64,000 nt of DNA from NCBI GenBank assembly GCA_031771865.1, contig JASISA010000007.1:496001-560000 (forward strand), read 5' to 3'. The stretch is from Nothophaeocryptopus gaeumannii (Eukaryota > Ascomycota > Dothideomycetes > Mycosphaerellales > Mycosphaerellaceae). Each line of letters opens with the position of its first letter. Within the stretch, counting starts at the first letter, position 1. Both the position numbers and the translations under genes were made by a program. The notes under the pieces were generated by a model. The model was not told the origin of the DNA and did no database searches. It was given only the letters and a program-made list of their open reading frames with translations. Positions 30,961 to 41,409 of this stretch are shown here, in pieces.

Positions 30961-31401
30961 GCCAATTGCTGTCAATATGTGCAAAAAGCGTGTGCTAGTC
31001 GGGTATGGCAGTATGTTCTGACATTCGATGGCTCAATCACAGAGACCAAACCTGACGTTTCTACAGCTGATGTCGACGCCGTTGCGAACTGGATCAACAC
31101 GTGCGATGGCTCGCCCCAGACGCCCACAACGTTTCCAGACGCATTTTCGGTGCCACTGTCGGCGTCGATCGGCGGTCATCGCACAGCAAGCGATAGTTGT
31201 ACAGCGGTGTCTTGGCTGACCGACAACGAGAGCTGGCTGGCGCAAAATTGGAACTGGATGGAGGCTCAGCAGGCAAATTTGATATATCTGACAATCAGAT
31301 TAGACGGCAAGCCAGTAAACAAGATGATTAATGAAGCCGGAATCATTGCCAAGATTGGCCTCAACTCTGCGGGTGTTGGTGTCTGCATAAACGCCACCTG
31401 A
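30961..31401 (+). pseudogene. Fragment of a C45 acyl-CoA:6-APA acyltransferase-like gene
   Basis: The open frame ends in a block that closely follows fungal isopenicillin-N acyltransferase-like (peptidase C45) proteins: SCTAVSWLTDNESWLAQNWNW at 31189-31257 with the nucleophile Cys as the first Cys, then a hydrophobic strand and INEAGIIAKIGLNSAGVGVC. The frame stops at 31399 right after this block, whereas the family continues for another 150 or so residues. Upstream, VDAVANWI may be remnant sequence, but the N-terminal part is not clearly recognisable. Immediately right, on the other strand, begins a zinc-cluster regulator relic, so the gene was cut at a rearrangement. C45 homologues occur widely in fungi outside penicillin pathways; this does not imply penicillin production. 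Confidence 0.72.
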
Positions 31402-32221
31402 GCCATCCAATCTTCCAAAGAGCAGAAGCCAAAGGATAGTGGGTACTCATGATACAAGACCTCCAGAACAGTCGACTCGATCCACCGAGATTTTCAAATA
31501 CGATGAGACACGAACTTTGCCCGGAATGCGTTGCCATCTATGCCACCATTAGAGATGGCACTGTCGTCAAGCTCAGAAGGGAAAGAGACGTCAATGTCCT
31601 TGCTGAGGAGTCGTAGTGGCCGCTGCAGACCGGCGCAGACGGCGACCTCCATCTCCCATGCGCACCAGAGAATCCTCCGGCGCACATCACGACCCAAAGC
31701 ATCTATATCGGCCTGATGTGGGGGCTCTCGATGAAGTTCCAGGTCCAGATATGCCTCACTTGACAAGCCGGTGAGCAGCCACAGATTGGCGACGTTCATG
31801 TTGAGAAACGTGTATTGTACCAAAAGCGCCCTTAGCTAATGGTATTTGTGTAAGAGTAATAGCACAGGCCAATAGCGTAGCTTTATCAAGTCCCAGAAGA
31901 GGTGAGATCAGGTCTTCATAGCCCTGCTCGACATTGTCTAGGCTGTTCGTAGTGAATGCTCCATGTCTCGAGGTTGTGCTGCATGGAAGCTCCGCAATCG
32001 ACCCTGAAGAAACCGCAGTACGCTGCGCGGTGCCATTGAGAATTTGTTGTCGGATCCACGGCAACGCAGGAAACGCCTGCTTCGAGGCATGTTGAGCAAA
32101 ATTGAGGACTATCGCATCGGATCTTTCTCCGTTTGCACCTGGCGCAAGATAAGCTTCGTCTGCGAACTCTCGCAATGTCGGACCATCGTCGTAGCCGTCG
32201 AGGTCCAGATGTGGCGGGCAC
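31402..32221 (-). pseudogene. Decayed Zn2Cys6 transcription factor (minus strand)
   Basis: The minus strand shows an intact zinc cluster, CARCKRRKIRCDSPQFCSTC then six residues to the last Cys (Cx2Cx6Cx5Cx2Cx6C), near 32150-32070. Further on, in other frames, lie GYEDLISPLLGLDKATLLA and the middle-homology piece NMNVANLWLLTGLSSEAYLDLE, then ADIDALGRDVRRRILWCAWE and DIDVSFPSELDDSA. Within FVSHRI-*-KSRWIESTVLEVLYHE a TGA stands where relatives have Trp, so TGG to TGA is likely. Homology continues to SLEDWM and ends at about 31402, where the C45 remnant begins on the opposite strand. There is no clear ATG before the cluster. The C-terminal third is missing. Confidence 0.7.
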
Positions 32222-32401
32222 AAGCAGGTAGTGCCACTCACAAAGGTGGATGCTGCTGTGCCTCCAGTCTCGCCTTTGGATCTTGATGTGGATGGGAACG
32301 CGAGGGTGAGCGGAGGTCTTGGCTACCGCCCGTCACTGATAAGCTATATGATCAGTCTTGCCGTTTGGTCTTTCTGTGTCACGATGCGGACAAAGGACGG
32401 C

Positions 32402-33438
32402 ATGCTTGGCGAAGACGTTGGCGCAATACTGCAGACGATACCACCGTGTATACCATGTCGTCGGGGCAAGAAGCGATGCGATACTAAAATACCAAAATGC
32501 TCGAATTGCGGTCGATTGAACTAGAGCTGCATCTAATTCGATGCCGCGGCCAACGAGACAGTGTCACGACAGCAGATTGCAGACCTGATCGACCAGGTAC
32601 ATGCTCTAGAGAAAGGCAGTCGTAGAAACGGACATGCAGTGCGCCATTTCCCCAGTACGCAAGAACACGGGATCTGAATGCGCATCGGAAGGGCATATCG
32701 ACACGTCGGACGGGAATGAGTGCTCGCCCGAAAGGCGGAATCAGAGCCTCAAATTAGGATACCTTCCCGCGCCGGAACGTATGTCCACACCTGGTCAGAC
32801 GGGCTCACTATTCTCTGGAGAACGAAGTTGATGAATCTTTTGTGCATAGGGATTTTGATGCCATCCAGGATTAGTTCCCGATACTGAAGAGAAATTCGAT
32901 CGGATTCCAGGACGGCACGCTAGAGGAGGCTGACCTGTCTGCGTTTGAGCGGTTTGCCCTCCAGATGGTGTACTCAGTCGCTTGTCATTCTCTTCCGCAG
33001 GCGGATACAAGACTAGTCCAAATGTCGGACGAAATGTATGAGCATGCCCTCAAATCTGCAGAAGAAGTGACTGCAGAAGTGTGCATTGAGGCACTGCAGG
33101 CGGCCGGCTTGATGGCTTTGCGTGGCCCACTTGATGTCAATACTGGAAACCTCGGCCAGCAGATCGCGTTCGTGCATTGTCTTGACGTGGGACTGGTCGC
33201 ACAAGACTTAGAGAGCGACCAAGAAGAGCTCAAAATGCTGCAAAATGTAGTATTCTGCCTCGGCAATCAGTTTTGCACTGCGATGGATAGATCGTCCGGA
33301 TTCCTCGATTGCCCGCATCCAGGGGTGGGGGAATCAGAAGATGCTGCAAAGACTTTGCTATCCCTCTACGATGGACGTACTAGATGCCCTTCCTGCCTTT
33401 GGTTGAATTGCGCGAGATGGGCTCAGAAGAGAGCGTAA
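32402..33438 (+). pseudogene. Decayed Zn2Cys6 transcription factor (plus strand)
   Basis: The frame from ATG 32402 contains CIPCRRGKKRCDTKIPKCSN followed by CGRLN, a TAG (32522-32524), then Ser-Cys. The spacing Cx2Cx6Cx6Cx2Cx6C is complete only if the stop is counted as a residue, so the nonsense mutation lies between the fifth and sixth metal ligands. A TAA follows at 32534, then the expected linker and coiled coil (SRQQIADLIDQVHALEK) in the same frame. Further on, frame 32965-33438 (VCIEALQAAGLMALRGPLD and QQIAFVHCLDVGLVAQDLES) looks like the middle domain of a fungal-specific factor, preceded by another TAG near 32874. Divergent from the other regulator relic. Confidence 0.72.
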
Positions 33439-33667
33439 GCAATTCGAGCAGTACGGTGGGCCTAAAGTCCTTATGGTCGTCATCGTCCAGAGTGACGTTG
33501 TGCTTTTGGAGACTTCCGACTTCACGCAGCATACCACATTCACAACCCGAAAATCAAAGATGAGCCGGCATGGCACCCTCTCCCATCCCCTTCCTCTTCT
33601 GCTCCACCCAGCCCACAACCAGACCCTTCACCACAGGAATACGCTCTTTCCAAGCTCTCTTCACCCT

Positions 33668-34549
33668 TCACTTCGTCCCCTGCACGTGCCGATAGATCAT
33701 CAAGTAAGCCTTTTCCCCAAACTCTGAAGTCCCACTGATCGCGTTGTAAATTCTCACGGTAAGACGATTTCCCCGACTCTCTTCGTGCGCCCGGTAAAGC
33801 AAATCCAGACCCGGCAGCTTCGAAGGGTCATACAACTCGACAGTCAGGTTCTCTTTAGGAATACCCTCACGATCAAGAAAGGGGTGTATGTAGTGCTTTA
33901 GATGGTGTTTGTACGTAAAACATCCGTTGGTGCAAGTCCATCGACTGCCGTGAGTCTGTAGCGCTTGCAAGCGAAGGGGATGAGGAGCGCGGATGAGTTG
34001 AAGGTAGTGTGCTGCACAAAGAGCTGTGTAGTCGGGAAGGCGGAGGTAGAGGCGCAGCTTTTCCCGTCCAATACTCTTCGTGCGGTGAAGACAGATCCCA
34101 AAATCGTGCAAAAACCCCGGGATGAAATGCACCACTTGGTCGAGATCTGGAACGTAGTCTGGGAGGTTACCAGGTGATGGATGGAGAAGTCCAGGGGAGA
34201 GGTGGAGTGTGACCTCCGTGAAGAATTGTAAGGCGACTTCACCCCGAAGGACGGCGAGCTCCTGAGACTACAGCGGATGACATATCTCGCCAGTTGCGAT
34301 GATTTTGGTTGAATCGGCATAGAGTCAGGCGGCGTAGACCTCCAAGCGGAGCTCGGGTGGTAGGTCTAATAGACGGAAGGATGGTTCTGGCGCTGGAGTA
34401 CGAGGTTCTTCTGGCAAGGAGCTGGGAGGTGAGTGGTTTTTCCGTATGCGATTGGTGATGGTGCGACGGATGAAGGTTCGAAGGGATGATTTTTGGTTTC
34501 CTTGCGTCTCTTTGCTCGGCTCTTTCGAGCTCGGAGAGAACTCGCTCAT
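33668..34549 (-). pseudogene. 2EXR/F-box-like gene with two in-frame stops
   Basis: From ATG 34549 a 75-codon frame ends at TGA 34327-34325, right after the 2EXR core SFRLLDLPPELRLEVYAA. The same frame resumes and meets TAG at 34272-34270 (HPL-*-SQELAVLRGEVALQFF), then stays open to 33668 with CTNGCFTYKHHLKHYIHPFLDREGIP and a hydrophilic tail. Read without the two stops it would be about 293 codons, similar to its intact neighbour at 34888. CGA-to-TGA and CAG-to-TAG changes would explain both. A 77-nt intron (donor GTCTAC, acceptor GTAG) could also skip both stops, but the donor is poor. Probably a recent pseudogene. Confidence 0.6.
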
Positions 34550-34887
34550 GCTAGTAGAGGAAGGGCGTCGTGGGCTAATAGGAGTGAATCATGATTGCGC
34601 ACGACTGATCGACAGTCGCACTGAGGTGAGGACAGAGCACTCTTAACGAGTGGATTGCGAAAGATGTTGCTCGAAGTTCGTAGCGGTGCGCTGGTGCCTT
34701 GTCGAATTTCCAAGCTGCAGTTCGTGCGCGTATCGCTGAGTAGGTGAACATCGATTGGCCTTCGTCTGCCCGGTGTTTCTTCCAATCCTCCATCAATCCT
34801 CACGATGCGCGCCCACGTGCCGTCACATATAGGGTGTCACTCCATATAAAGGCACGCTGGGTTTGCGATCGATTTTGCTCCTGTCAA
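34550..34887. promoter_or_regulatory. Divergent promoter between two 2EXR loci
   Basis: A 338-bp gap between the decayed minus-strand 2EXR gene and the intact plus-strand one. ATATAAAGGCACG at about 34846-34858 is a good TATA-box candidate, 30-40 bp before the start at 34888. No coding signal. Confidence 0.5.
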
Positions 34888-35781
34888 ATGAATCCAGAAA
34901 CTGAGAATATCATGCCACACCTACACGAAGCGGTCGACTGCAGCGACATGCCTCTGCTTCAAGGCCTACGGCAGGTCTGGGAGAAGCATTCACCTTCATC
35001 CAAACCTACCTCCACCAAAGCGATCTCAAGACTACCCCCAGAGATTCGTCTGATGATCTACGAAGCCTGGATGCGAGTCGAACCTCCAGTACTGGACGAA
35101 AATTGGCAGCTTCACCACCGAATCTTCCACAAGCGACTCGACTCCCTGCGCGAAGAGGCATACGATGCCCTGTTCCACACAGTGCCTCTCGAAGGGAGTG
35201 CCAACAAACCACCGCAGAGCAATGCTCACTCTTTCTTGAGACTACACGACAACGTGTGCAAAGCCTCATGCCGTCAGCGCATCCGGCTGACGATTTATCC
35301 ACAGTACCGACAGCATAAGTATTGCACCATCTGCTGCACCGATCATGACGTTACAAACTGGAAATCGTTATGTCGCGGTCGCACGAATATCGGACGGGAC
35401 TCTGTCTGGGAGCCGTTCATCGAACGAGAGAATATACCTCTCGAGAACTTGGAGATTGTCCCGCAACCCCTGGTGAGATCGCCGAGATCCGCCATCTCGC
35501 AGCAGACGATACGTTTTATCGCCCCTTTCGCGATCATTAGCGTGTTCCTCGCCGTCGACGTCGCGATCATGGTGACAGCAAGATTGCCCGCTTTCGAGAT
35601 GGGCCTGCTCCGGTATGTCGACGATGCTTTGGAAATGATCCAATTACGACCAGTGAGAATAGTGCAGTTCTACTTGATGGTGATTATGCAGGCGTATATC
35701 GCGATCGCAGTTGGCGCTCGGGCGATCTCAATCGAAGCAGCGAATAGAGTACTGGTCGATATTGCTGAGATATTTCCGTGA
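34888..35781 (+). CDS. 2EXR/F-box-like protein with C-terminal membrane segments
   Basis: A single-exon 297-aa protein starting MNPETENIMPHLHEAVDCSD. The 2EXR core is ISRLPPEIRLMIYEAWMRVEP (about residues 47-67), followed by the LREEAYDALFHTVP element. In the middle is a Cys-rich stretch with KYCTICCTDHDVTNW, a possible metal site. Two hydrophobic segments are near the C-terminus (RFIAPFAIISVFLAVDVAIM and IVQFYLMVIMQAYIAIAVGA), so it is probably membrane-bound. An in-frame ATG 48 codons upstream is unlikely because that stretch resembles promoter sequence with a TATA-like box. It is the intact member of a local family; 36031-36911 is its decayed tandem copy. Function unknown. Confidence 0.7.
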   Translation: MNPETENIMPHLHEAVDCSDMPLLQGLRQVWEKHSPSSKPTSTKAISRLPPEIRLMIYEAWMRVEPPVLDENWQLHHRIFHKRLDSLREEAYDALFHTVPLEGSANKPPQSNAHSFLRLHDNVCKASCRQRIRLTIYPQYRQHKYCTICCTDHDVTNWKSLCRGRTNIGRDSVWEPFIERENIPLENLEIVPQPLVRSPRSAISQQTIRFIAPFAIISVFLAVDVAIMVTARLPAFEMGLLRYVDDALEMIQLRPVRIVQFYLMVIMQAYIAIAVGARAISIEAANRVLVDIAEIFP

Positions 35782-36030
35782 TGAGTAGCTCCACGGTGAC
35801 AAATATCTGAGCAGAGTTTTGAGTGGTGGGTGTAATGCACGCTTGGGATGTGCAAGCAGTCCTCAAATACTTTTCCGGTGTGGACACCCGTCACATATGA
35901 CGCTCGATTTTCTGTAAAGATACCAAGGCAATCACTATAACTTCGACAATCCGTTCTTCGCGTCATCAGTCAGAGACAGACTGGAGATATTCAGATTCAC
36001 CGCGCCGCAGCTTGCCTAAGCGTGCTCGGC

Positions 36031-36911
36031 ATGTCTCAACTTTTGCAACTGTCCAGTCTACGTCGCGCTTTCGATCCACGGAGGGCTTTCCCATGCTTCG
36101 CTTTGCCAGAAGAGTTACGCCTAATGGTATTCGAGGCGTGGATGCGCGCAGAGCCACCGAGACTGACCAGCGCATGGAGGATTTGCCATTGCATCCTGGA
36201 CCCGAAGCTGGTGGTGATGAGGAGGGAAGCCTAGGCCGCTCTATTCAACGCGGCCGCAATGCTGGGCGGAGTAGTCAACTTCCCGTTCTCGTCCAACGCC
36301 CCTTTCCTTCAAATGCTCGACAAAGCGCGCAGACGAGCAACCTGGATAAAGCCGCGCAGAGACAAGGTGCAATTCGAGCTCACGTTCAGAGACATGAAAT
36401 TGACGTGCGCCTCATGTGGGATGACATTTTTCGAGATGTACTGGCGCAGAAACCGTCGTGGAGAGAAGTACCATCAGTGCTTCACCGACCTTGTGCGCCA
36501 GGGAATCTCGCATGGGACTCTGGTATCACCTACGAAGCGCCGTGGATGAGCTGGGAAGACGTAGTTTGTGTCGCAGCCCTTGCTGTACCCTTTGCGATGT
36601 GCCTGGGAGCCGTGGTCTTGATCGGCTGCACAGCGTTCTTAATCTCCTCAGGTCTGGCCTTGGGTTTCGCCCTCGGCATCTTGAGCATAGTCGGCATGAT
36701 CGGTGCCATCGCTATCGGCTGCTTGTCGCTTCCAGTTGGATTCTACCTGGTCGTCGCGATTCAGTTGAAGATGGTCCGGGCCGTCCTGAATCTGATCAAG
36801 CGACGCCTGTCCGGTCGCAGCAGAGAAGCCATGTTACGCGGACAGCATGACGCCTTGAGGAGCCGTCATACAGCCAATACGAAGGGTCAATGCCCAGAAA
36901 GCTGCGATTAA
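36031..36911 (+). pseudogene. Decayed tandem copy of the 2EXR membrane protein gene
   Basis: From ATG 36031 the frame gives CFALPEELRLMVFEAWMRAEP, matching the neighbour's 2EXR core, then VVMRREA and a TAG at 36232-36234 where the neighbour has EEAYDALF (Ala-Tyr). The same frame continues with ALFNAAAMLGGVVNFPFSS, a Cys pair in KLTCASCGMTFFEMYW, and ends at 36549. The membrane-rich C-terminus (VVCVAALAVPFAMCLGAVVL and two further helices) is in a different frame, up to 36911, so a frameshift or unseen intron lies near 36500-36550. The single long frame 36012-36911 reads through but only its last third is protein-like. I judge it a pseudogene. Confidence 0.6.
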
Positions 36912-37162
36912 CCACGAGGATCGAGGAATGAGGTCGAAGTTGGAGAATCCGAATGAAGCCGGAGAGGACGTCTTGGCAGCGCGGGACTTTCTTGAGCTCT
37001 TCGTTGCTGATGCTGCTTGCCCGCTCCGCCTATGTACGTCAATCACCTCATCAATAGTCATGCTCGATAGGCAGCCAGCAGCTATATGTAGTAGTACTTT
37101 GTATAGCACAAGACATGTGAGTCCAACCCCATCTCTCCTTCCATCTCAACATATCCGTCAAT

Positions 37163-39000
37163 ATGGAGAAGTCACTACCCATTGGCGGCGAGCACTACGC
37201 TCCTCGACCACGACCACAACCAGCTCCAAGACGAATTGCTTTGCGCGCTGTGATTCTCTCCCTTTTCTCAATCGTTGTCTTCCTTTCCTGGTGGTGGCCG
37301 ACGACGAGCCTACTCGAACGCATCTTCCACGGCCCACAGCATTCACGCCTGTCGAAGGAGTCCTTGTGCCAGCAGGTATCCGCACTCCACCCCTCGAACG
37401 AGAATGACAAGATCAAGCAAGCCTTCGACTTCCTCTCCACCAAACAATTCGAGAACGCCTCCATCGCTCGTCTCTCCGGCGCCGTTCAAGTCTTCACCGA
37501 ATCATACGACGATCTCAAAGAAGTGGGCGAAGACGACAGGTGGGACGTGTTCTACGACTTCCACAAATATCTCAAGAAGACCTTCCCACGCATTCACGCA
37601 GACCTGAAGGTGGAGAAGGTCAATACGCATGGCCTGGTATACACATGGCAAGGGAGCGACGATGCCAAGAAGCCGGTCGTGCTGATGGCACATCAAGACG
37701 TTGTGCCTGTCGATATGGACACTGTTGACTCTTGGACACACCCGCCATACAGCGGCTACTTCGATGGTAAGAGCATTTGGGGACGTGGGTCTAGCGACTG
37801 CAAAAACCAGCTGATTGGGACCATGGAGACTGTTGAGACACTGCTGGAGGCTGGCTTCGAGCCGAAGCGAACCATCATCCTTTCATTCGGCTTTGACGAA
37901 GAGTGCAGTGGCAGACGCGGCGCTGGACGTCTTGCTCCTTTCTTGCTCGAGAGATATGGCAAGAATAGCGTTGCTGCCATCGTCGACGAGGGCATGGGTT
38001 ATCAAGTTGCTTTTGGACAGGGCTACGCTACGCCAGGTGTCGCTGAGAAGGGACATACCGATGTCGATATTGTCGTCCGCACTCCCGGTGGACACTCTTC
38101 AATTCCAATGGACCACACCAGCATCGGCATCTTGGCCGAAATCATCACCAAGATCGAGGCGTGGCAATACCCTACGTATCTCCAAGACATCAACCCATAC
38201 CTTGGCTTCTTACAATGCGGTGCTAAGTATGCACCTGAATTCCCAAAGAAGATCAAGAAGCTACTTAGAGATCGTGCGGCTGGCAAGAAGATCTGCAAGC
38301 ACAACGATGCTCTGGCACTGGAGGCTGCCAAGATCAGCAAGGAGGCTCAATACCTCATGCAGACTTCACAAGCCGTCGACCTTATCAAAGGAGGCACCAA
38401 GGTTAACGCCTTGCCAGAAAGCGCGAAGGCAACAGTCAATCACCGTGTCAATATCGGAGATACCCCAGAGCTCGTCTGGGAGCATCTGGCTGAACTTGTT
38501 GAGCCTATCGCTAAGAAATACGGCCTCGACTTGCATGCCTTCGACGGCCAAGATGCAGCCTACAATTCGATCTCACTTTCTCACCAAGACACGACGATCG
38601 AGGTCGCTCCCATCACTCCTACCGGCATCGACAAAGTCACAGCTTTCTCAGTGCTCTCCGGTACCATCCGCGCGCTCTTTGGAGAGGAAACAATTGTTGC
38701 GCCAGCTTTGATGACAGGAAATACTGATACGAGGTATGTCGCATCTCTTCCTCATAGCCCTTCGCCTTATAGAGTCTAAGATGTATGCTAATCTTGAATC
38801 CATTACTTTATAGGTACTATTGGGACCTTACCAAGAACATTTTCCGTTTCGGGCCAGGTTACATCCAAGAGAAGGAGCACGGCTTGAACAATGTTCACAC
38901 CGTGAACGAGCACATTGCAGTCACGAACCACTTCAAGACTGTTAAGTGGTTTACACTCTTCTTGAGAAATATGGACGAGGCCGAGATTGATGTGACATGA
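37163..39000 (+). CDS. CPS1: Vacuolar carboxypeptidase S (M20 metallopeptidase)
   Basis: A zinc carboxypeptidase of the vacuole that releases C-terminal residues from peptides for nitrogen supply. Exons 37163-38733 and 38814-39000 encode 585 aa (yeast Cps1 576 aa); the 80-nt GT-AG intron is phase 2. A basic N-terminal cytosolic tail is followed by a signal anchor (AVILSLFSIVVFLSWWW), as expected for a type II vacuolar precursor. M20 metal site: H177 in MAHQDVVPVD, D212 in GRGSSDCKNQ, E246-E247 in FDEECSG (catalytic then ligand) and D275 in VDEGMG. The dimerisation domain starts near TPGGHSSIP. The last ligand region, GNTDTRYYWDLTKNIFRF, is formed across the splice junction. Intact, although it sits between decayed 2EXR genes. 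Confidence 0.92.
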
Positions 39001-39396
39001 CTGTGCATGAATGATTGAAACACGCGAGAACGGAGAAACGTGACGCATCGAGCACAGACAAAGGGTGCTCGGGGATAAATCCACATTCCAGTTTCGACCG
39101 GACCCTAGAATGGTACGCTATCTCATACCAAACACTTTCGGGCAACGCCATAGTTTACTTCGACTTTTCTAGTCTACCAGAATGCACCAATGTCGGCAGT
39201 GAGCACCGCGGCAGAATTAGAATGCCGATGATCACCTCATGTACTCTATAAATATAGCGGACGCGCTCACTTCCAAGATGCAGTTCTTTGTGATCTCCTC
39301 TGCGATTGACATTGATGCTTTCGAGCCCCCTCGCCCGTTCCGGAAATCTTCAAATCGTCCTCCGTTTTGTATAACATCAGTCGCAATACACTGACA
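39001..39396. other. Intergenic CPS1 / 2EXR relic
   Basis: A 396-bp gap with the CPS1 3' end and the upstream region of the next gene. CTCTATAAATATAGC at about 39242-39256 is a strong TATA-box candidate, about 150 bp before the ATG at 39397. Confidence 0.5.
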
Positions 39397-40214
39397 ATGA
39401 CTTCGGATCATCGGACTCAACAACACCAGAAACCGCGATTCGCAAAAGCCAAAACAACAATATTCCACAGCCCCCTCGCCTCCACGAATAACAGAAGACC
39501 CAAACCACTACCACCGCTGCCAGGAGAGCCAGAAACAATCCGTCCCCAAACAATCCCCTTCTTCGCCCTCGCCCGCGAACTACGAGATCTCATCTACGAA
39601 GAACTTCTCACACCCGAAATCAACTTTGCACTCCAAAATGGCCCGCCTTTACTCCGTCTCAAGCTCAAAGCCACCAATGTTCCTCAGCCGAAATTATTGA
39701 GTTTGAACAAACAATTTGCGGAAGAATATCGATCCATCTCTACCAAGGGGAGTAGTTTGAGGATTAACGATCAACCGTTGGAGACGGAGGAAGAGAGGAA
39801 AGTGGAGAAAGTGGCGGGGTTCGTGAAGGGCGTGGGGAAAGTTGCATTTTAATATTGCTTGTCTCGCTTTCTGGCGCGTCTCCCCTGCCCCCGTCTCCCA
39901 TCGGAGTCGAACAAATCGACCGTCTCACTTTCCATGAAGATGGGAAGTTTGTGGATGAGATCGTTTCTCAACTCCAACTTTCCACTTTACAGTCCGTGTC
40001 GATCCACATCCATCTCGATGGTCGCGTCGACGCGCGGGAATATGAGAATGCGTTGTTGTGGTCAGGACATTGGAGGCATATTGAGAAATTGCGGGAATTG
40101 AGGGTATTCCGGATCGATCAGGGGAGTACGGCGTGGAATTCTGAAAGAGAGAAGACGCTTCTTATGCAGTGGGAGAGGGATGCTCCAGGGAAGGGGAGGC
40201 GAATGTTTGGTTGA
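39397..40214 (+). pseudogene. 2EXR/F-box-like gene broken by one frameshift
   Basis: ATG 39397 (MTSDHRTQQHQKPRFAKAK) opens a frame with the 2EXR core IPFFALARELRDLIYEELLT and the second landmark LKLLSLNKQFAEEYRS-like (PKLLSLNKQFAEEYRSIS). It stops at TAA 39850-39852 right after GFVKGVGKVAF. In a different frame from about 39846 the protein continues smoothly (LLVSLSGASPLPPSPIGVEQ, IDRLTFHEDGKFVDEIVSQL, RELRVFRIDQGSTAWNSE) to 40214. No GT-AG intron fits; loss of one base in the TTTT run at 39847-39850 would explain it. It is a recent pseudogene or a sequencing error in a homopolymer. Combined length would be about 272 codons. Confidence 0.6.
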
Positions 40215-40344
40215 ATACTACTGTTGGGGAGGGATGAGCAGCGACGAGAAAAAGTATATTTCCACTATTCCTCCCTTCCTTCAATGATTCCTCCAAACTC
40301 ATCATTATCCTCCTCCATCAAACCCACCCCCCGTCTCCATCCTC

Positions 40345-41409
40345 TCATTCATAAAACCTCTCCTCATACCGACAAGCTTCACGCCCCTGTGCATGAACAT
40401 TCCGACAATGCTCCCACATCTTATCCTCTCGCGCCGTCGCCGCACGACAACGAGGGTACAGACATTTGAAATACCGTTTTCCATGGACTGATCTAATATG
40501 CCGTGTGAGACCAGCTTCTCGAGTGAAAGTGCGGCCACAGCCTGGTCTGTTACAGACAGCGACTGGTTCTGGTTCGTGATCGCTACGGAGTTGTCGATGT
40601 TCAGGGAGAGGCTGTCTTTCTATGCGCATCTGAGGCCGTGAGGAGGAAGAGGTGGATGGATCGGAGGAAGAAGGATATTGATACCAGGATGGACGACCAC
40701 GTTCTGTTGACCGTGGAGAGAAAGTCGGATTGTGTGATGGGGTCGGCGATGTAGCGGAGAAATTGTGGAGACGATCAGTCACTGGTCCTGCGTTCAATGG
40801 TTGTGTATAGTCCATAAAGTCGAAACCTGAGTTTGTCCTGCGCGATCGTTTATTCAACCAATGGGCGGGTCCTGCTCTCACGTCAATTTCACATCAATTT
40901 CATAGTGCCATTGAGCTGCTTCTTACCCTCGGATGGGGCTCGTAAAGGGTCGTCTTGCACGTCCGTTCCCCATGGTGTGTACCAGTATGGATCGACATCG
41001 CTGCGGTCAAAATGTTCTTCAGGCTGACCGGAGTCGTGGCGACGGTGTGAAGAAGTATCGACATTGCGTAGATCGTTTCGCTGGATTTGGTTTCCAAACA
41101 GCTCGCTGGCCGGTATATGGTTGGAACTAGATACGATAAGCTGAAGTGCATGCCTTGGTATAGTCTCACTTACAGTCCGGCAGGGCTTTGGGGGATGTAG
41201 ACGTCGTTGAACGAGTCGCAGTCACTCAAGCTGACGTACGTCGATGTAGTAGTGAAGCTTGAGACGTCTTCGTAGAGAGGTGCTGCAGGGCGGGATGGCT
41301 GGTGGGTTGGAGCAAGTCGCCGGCGGCTTTGATAGTTGCCGTTTCCTAGTGATTGCTGAGATCGTCTCGGAGTTCGTGGTATCCTTGAGGCAGAGGAGTT
41401 ATAGGACAT
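40345..41409 (-). CDS. C2H2 zinc-finger protein
   Basis: Three exons: 41409-41174, 41126-40927 and 40826-40345, 305 aa. Introns of 47 and 100 nt; the second uses the acceptor AACTCAG at 40827, which restores phase 1 and gives PSEGFDFMDYTQPL. The first 200 residues are low-complexity, rich in Ser, Pro, Arg and Asn. At the C-terminus are two adjacent fingers: CNRPGCGRTFTREAGLTRHI with final His in RSVH, and CLYPRCRAATAREDKMWEHC with His in RNVH; the second is atypical in its His/Cys spacing. A DNA-binding regulator of unknown target is likely. An ATG at 41553 in the same frame would add 48 residues, but its context is weaker (T at -3). Convergent with the frameshifted 2EXR gene. Confidence 0.7.

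Noticed and set aside
34258..34334. Intron that would remove both stops of the 34-kb 2EXR gene
   Set aside because: The donor would be GTCTAC and no proper branch site precedes the acceptor. Two nonsense changes are the simpler reading, though transcripts could overturn this.
36012..36911. One intact 299-residue protein
   Set aside because: Its first two thirds are an out-of-frame reading; the 2EXR similarity lies in another frame with a TAG at 36232. The long open frame is therefore misleading.
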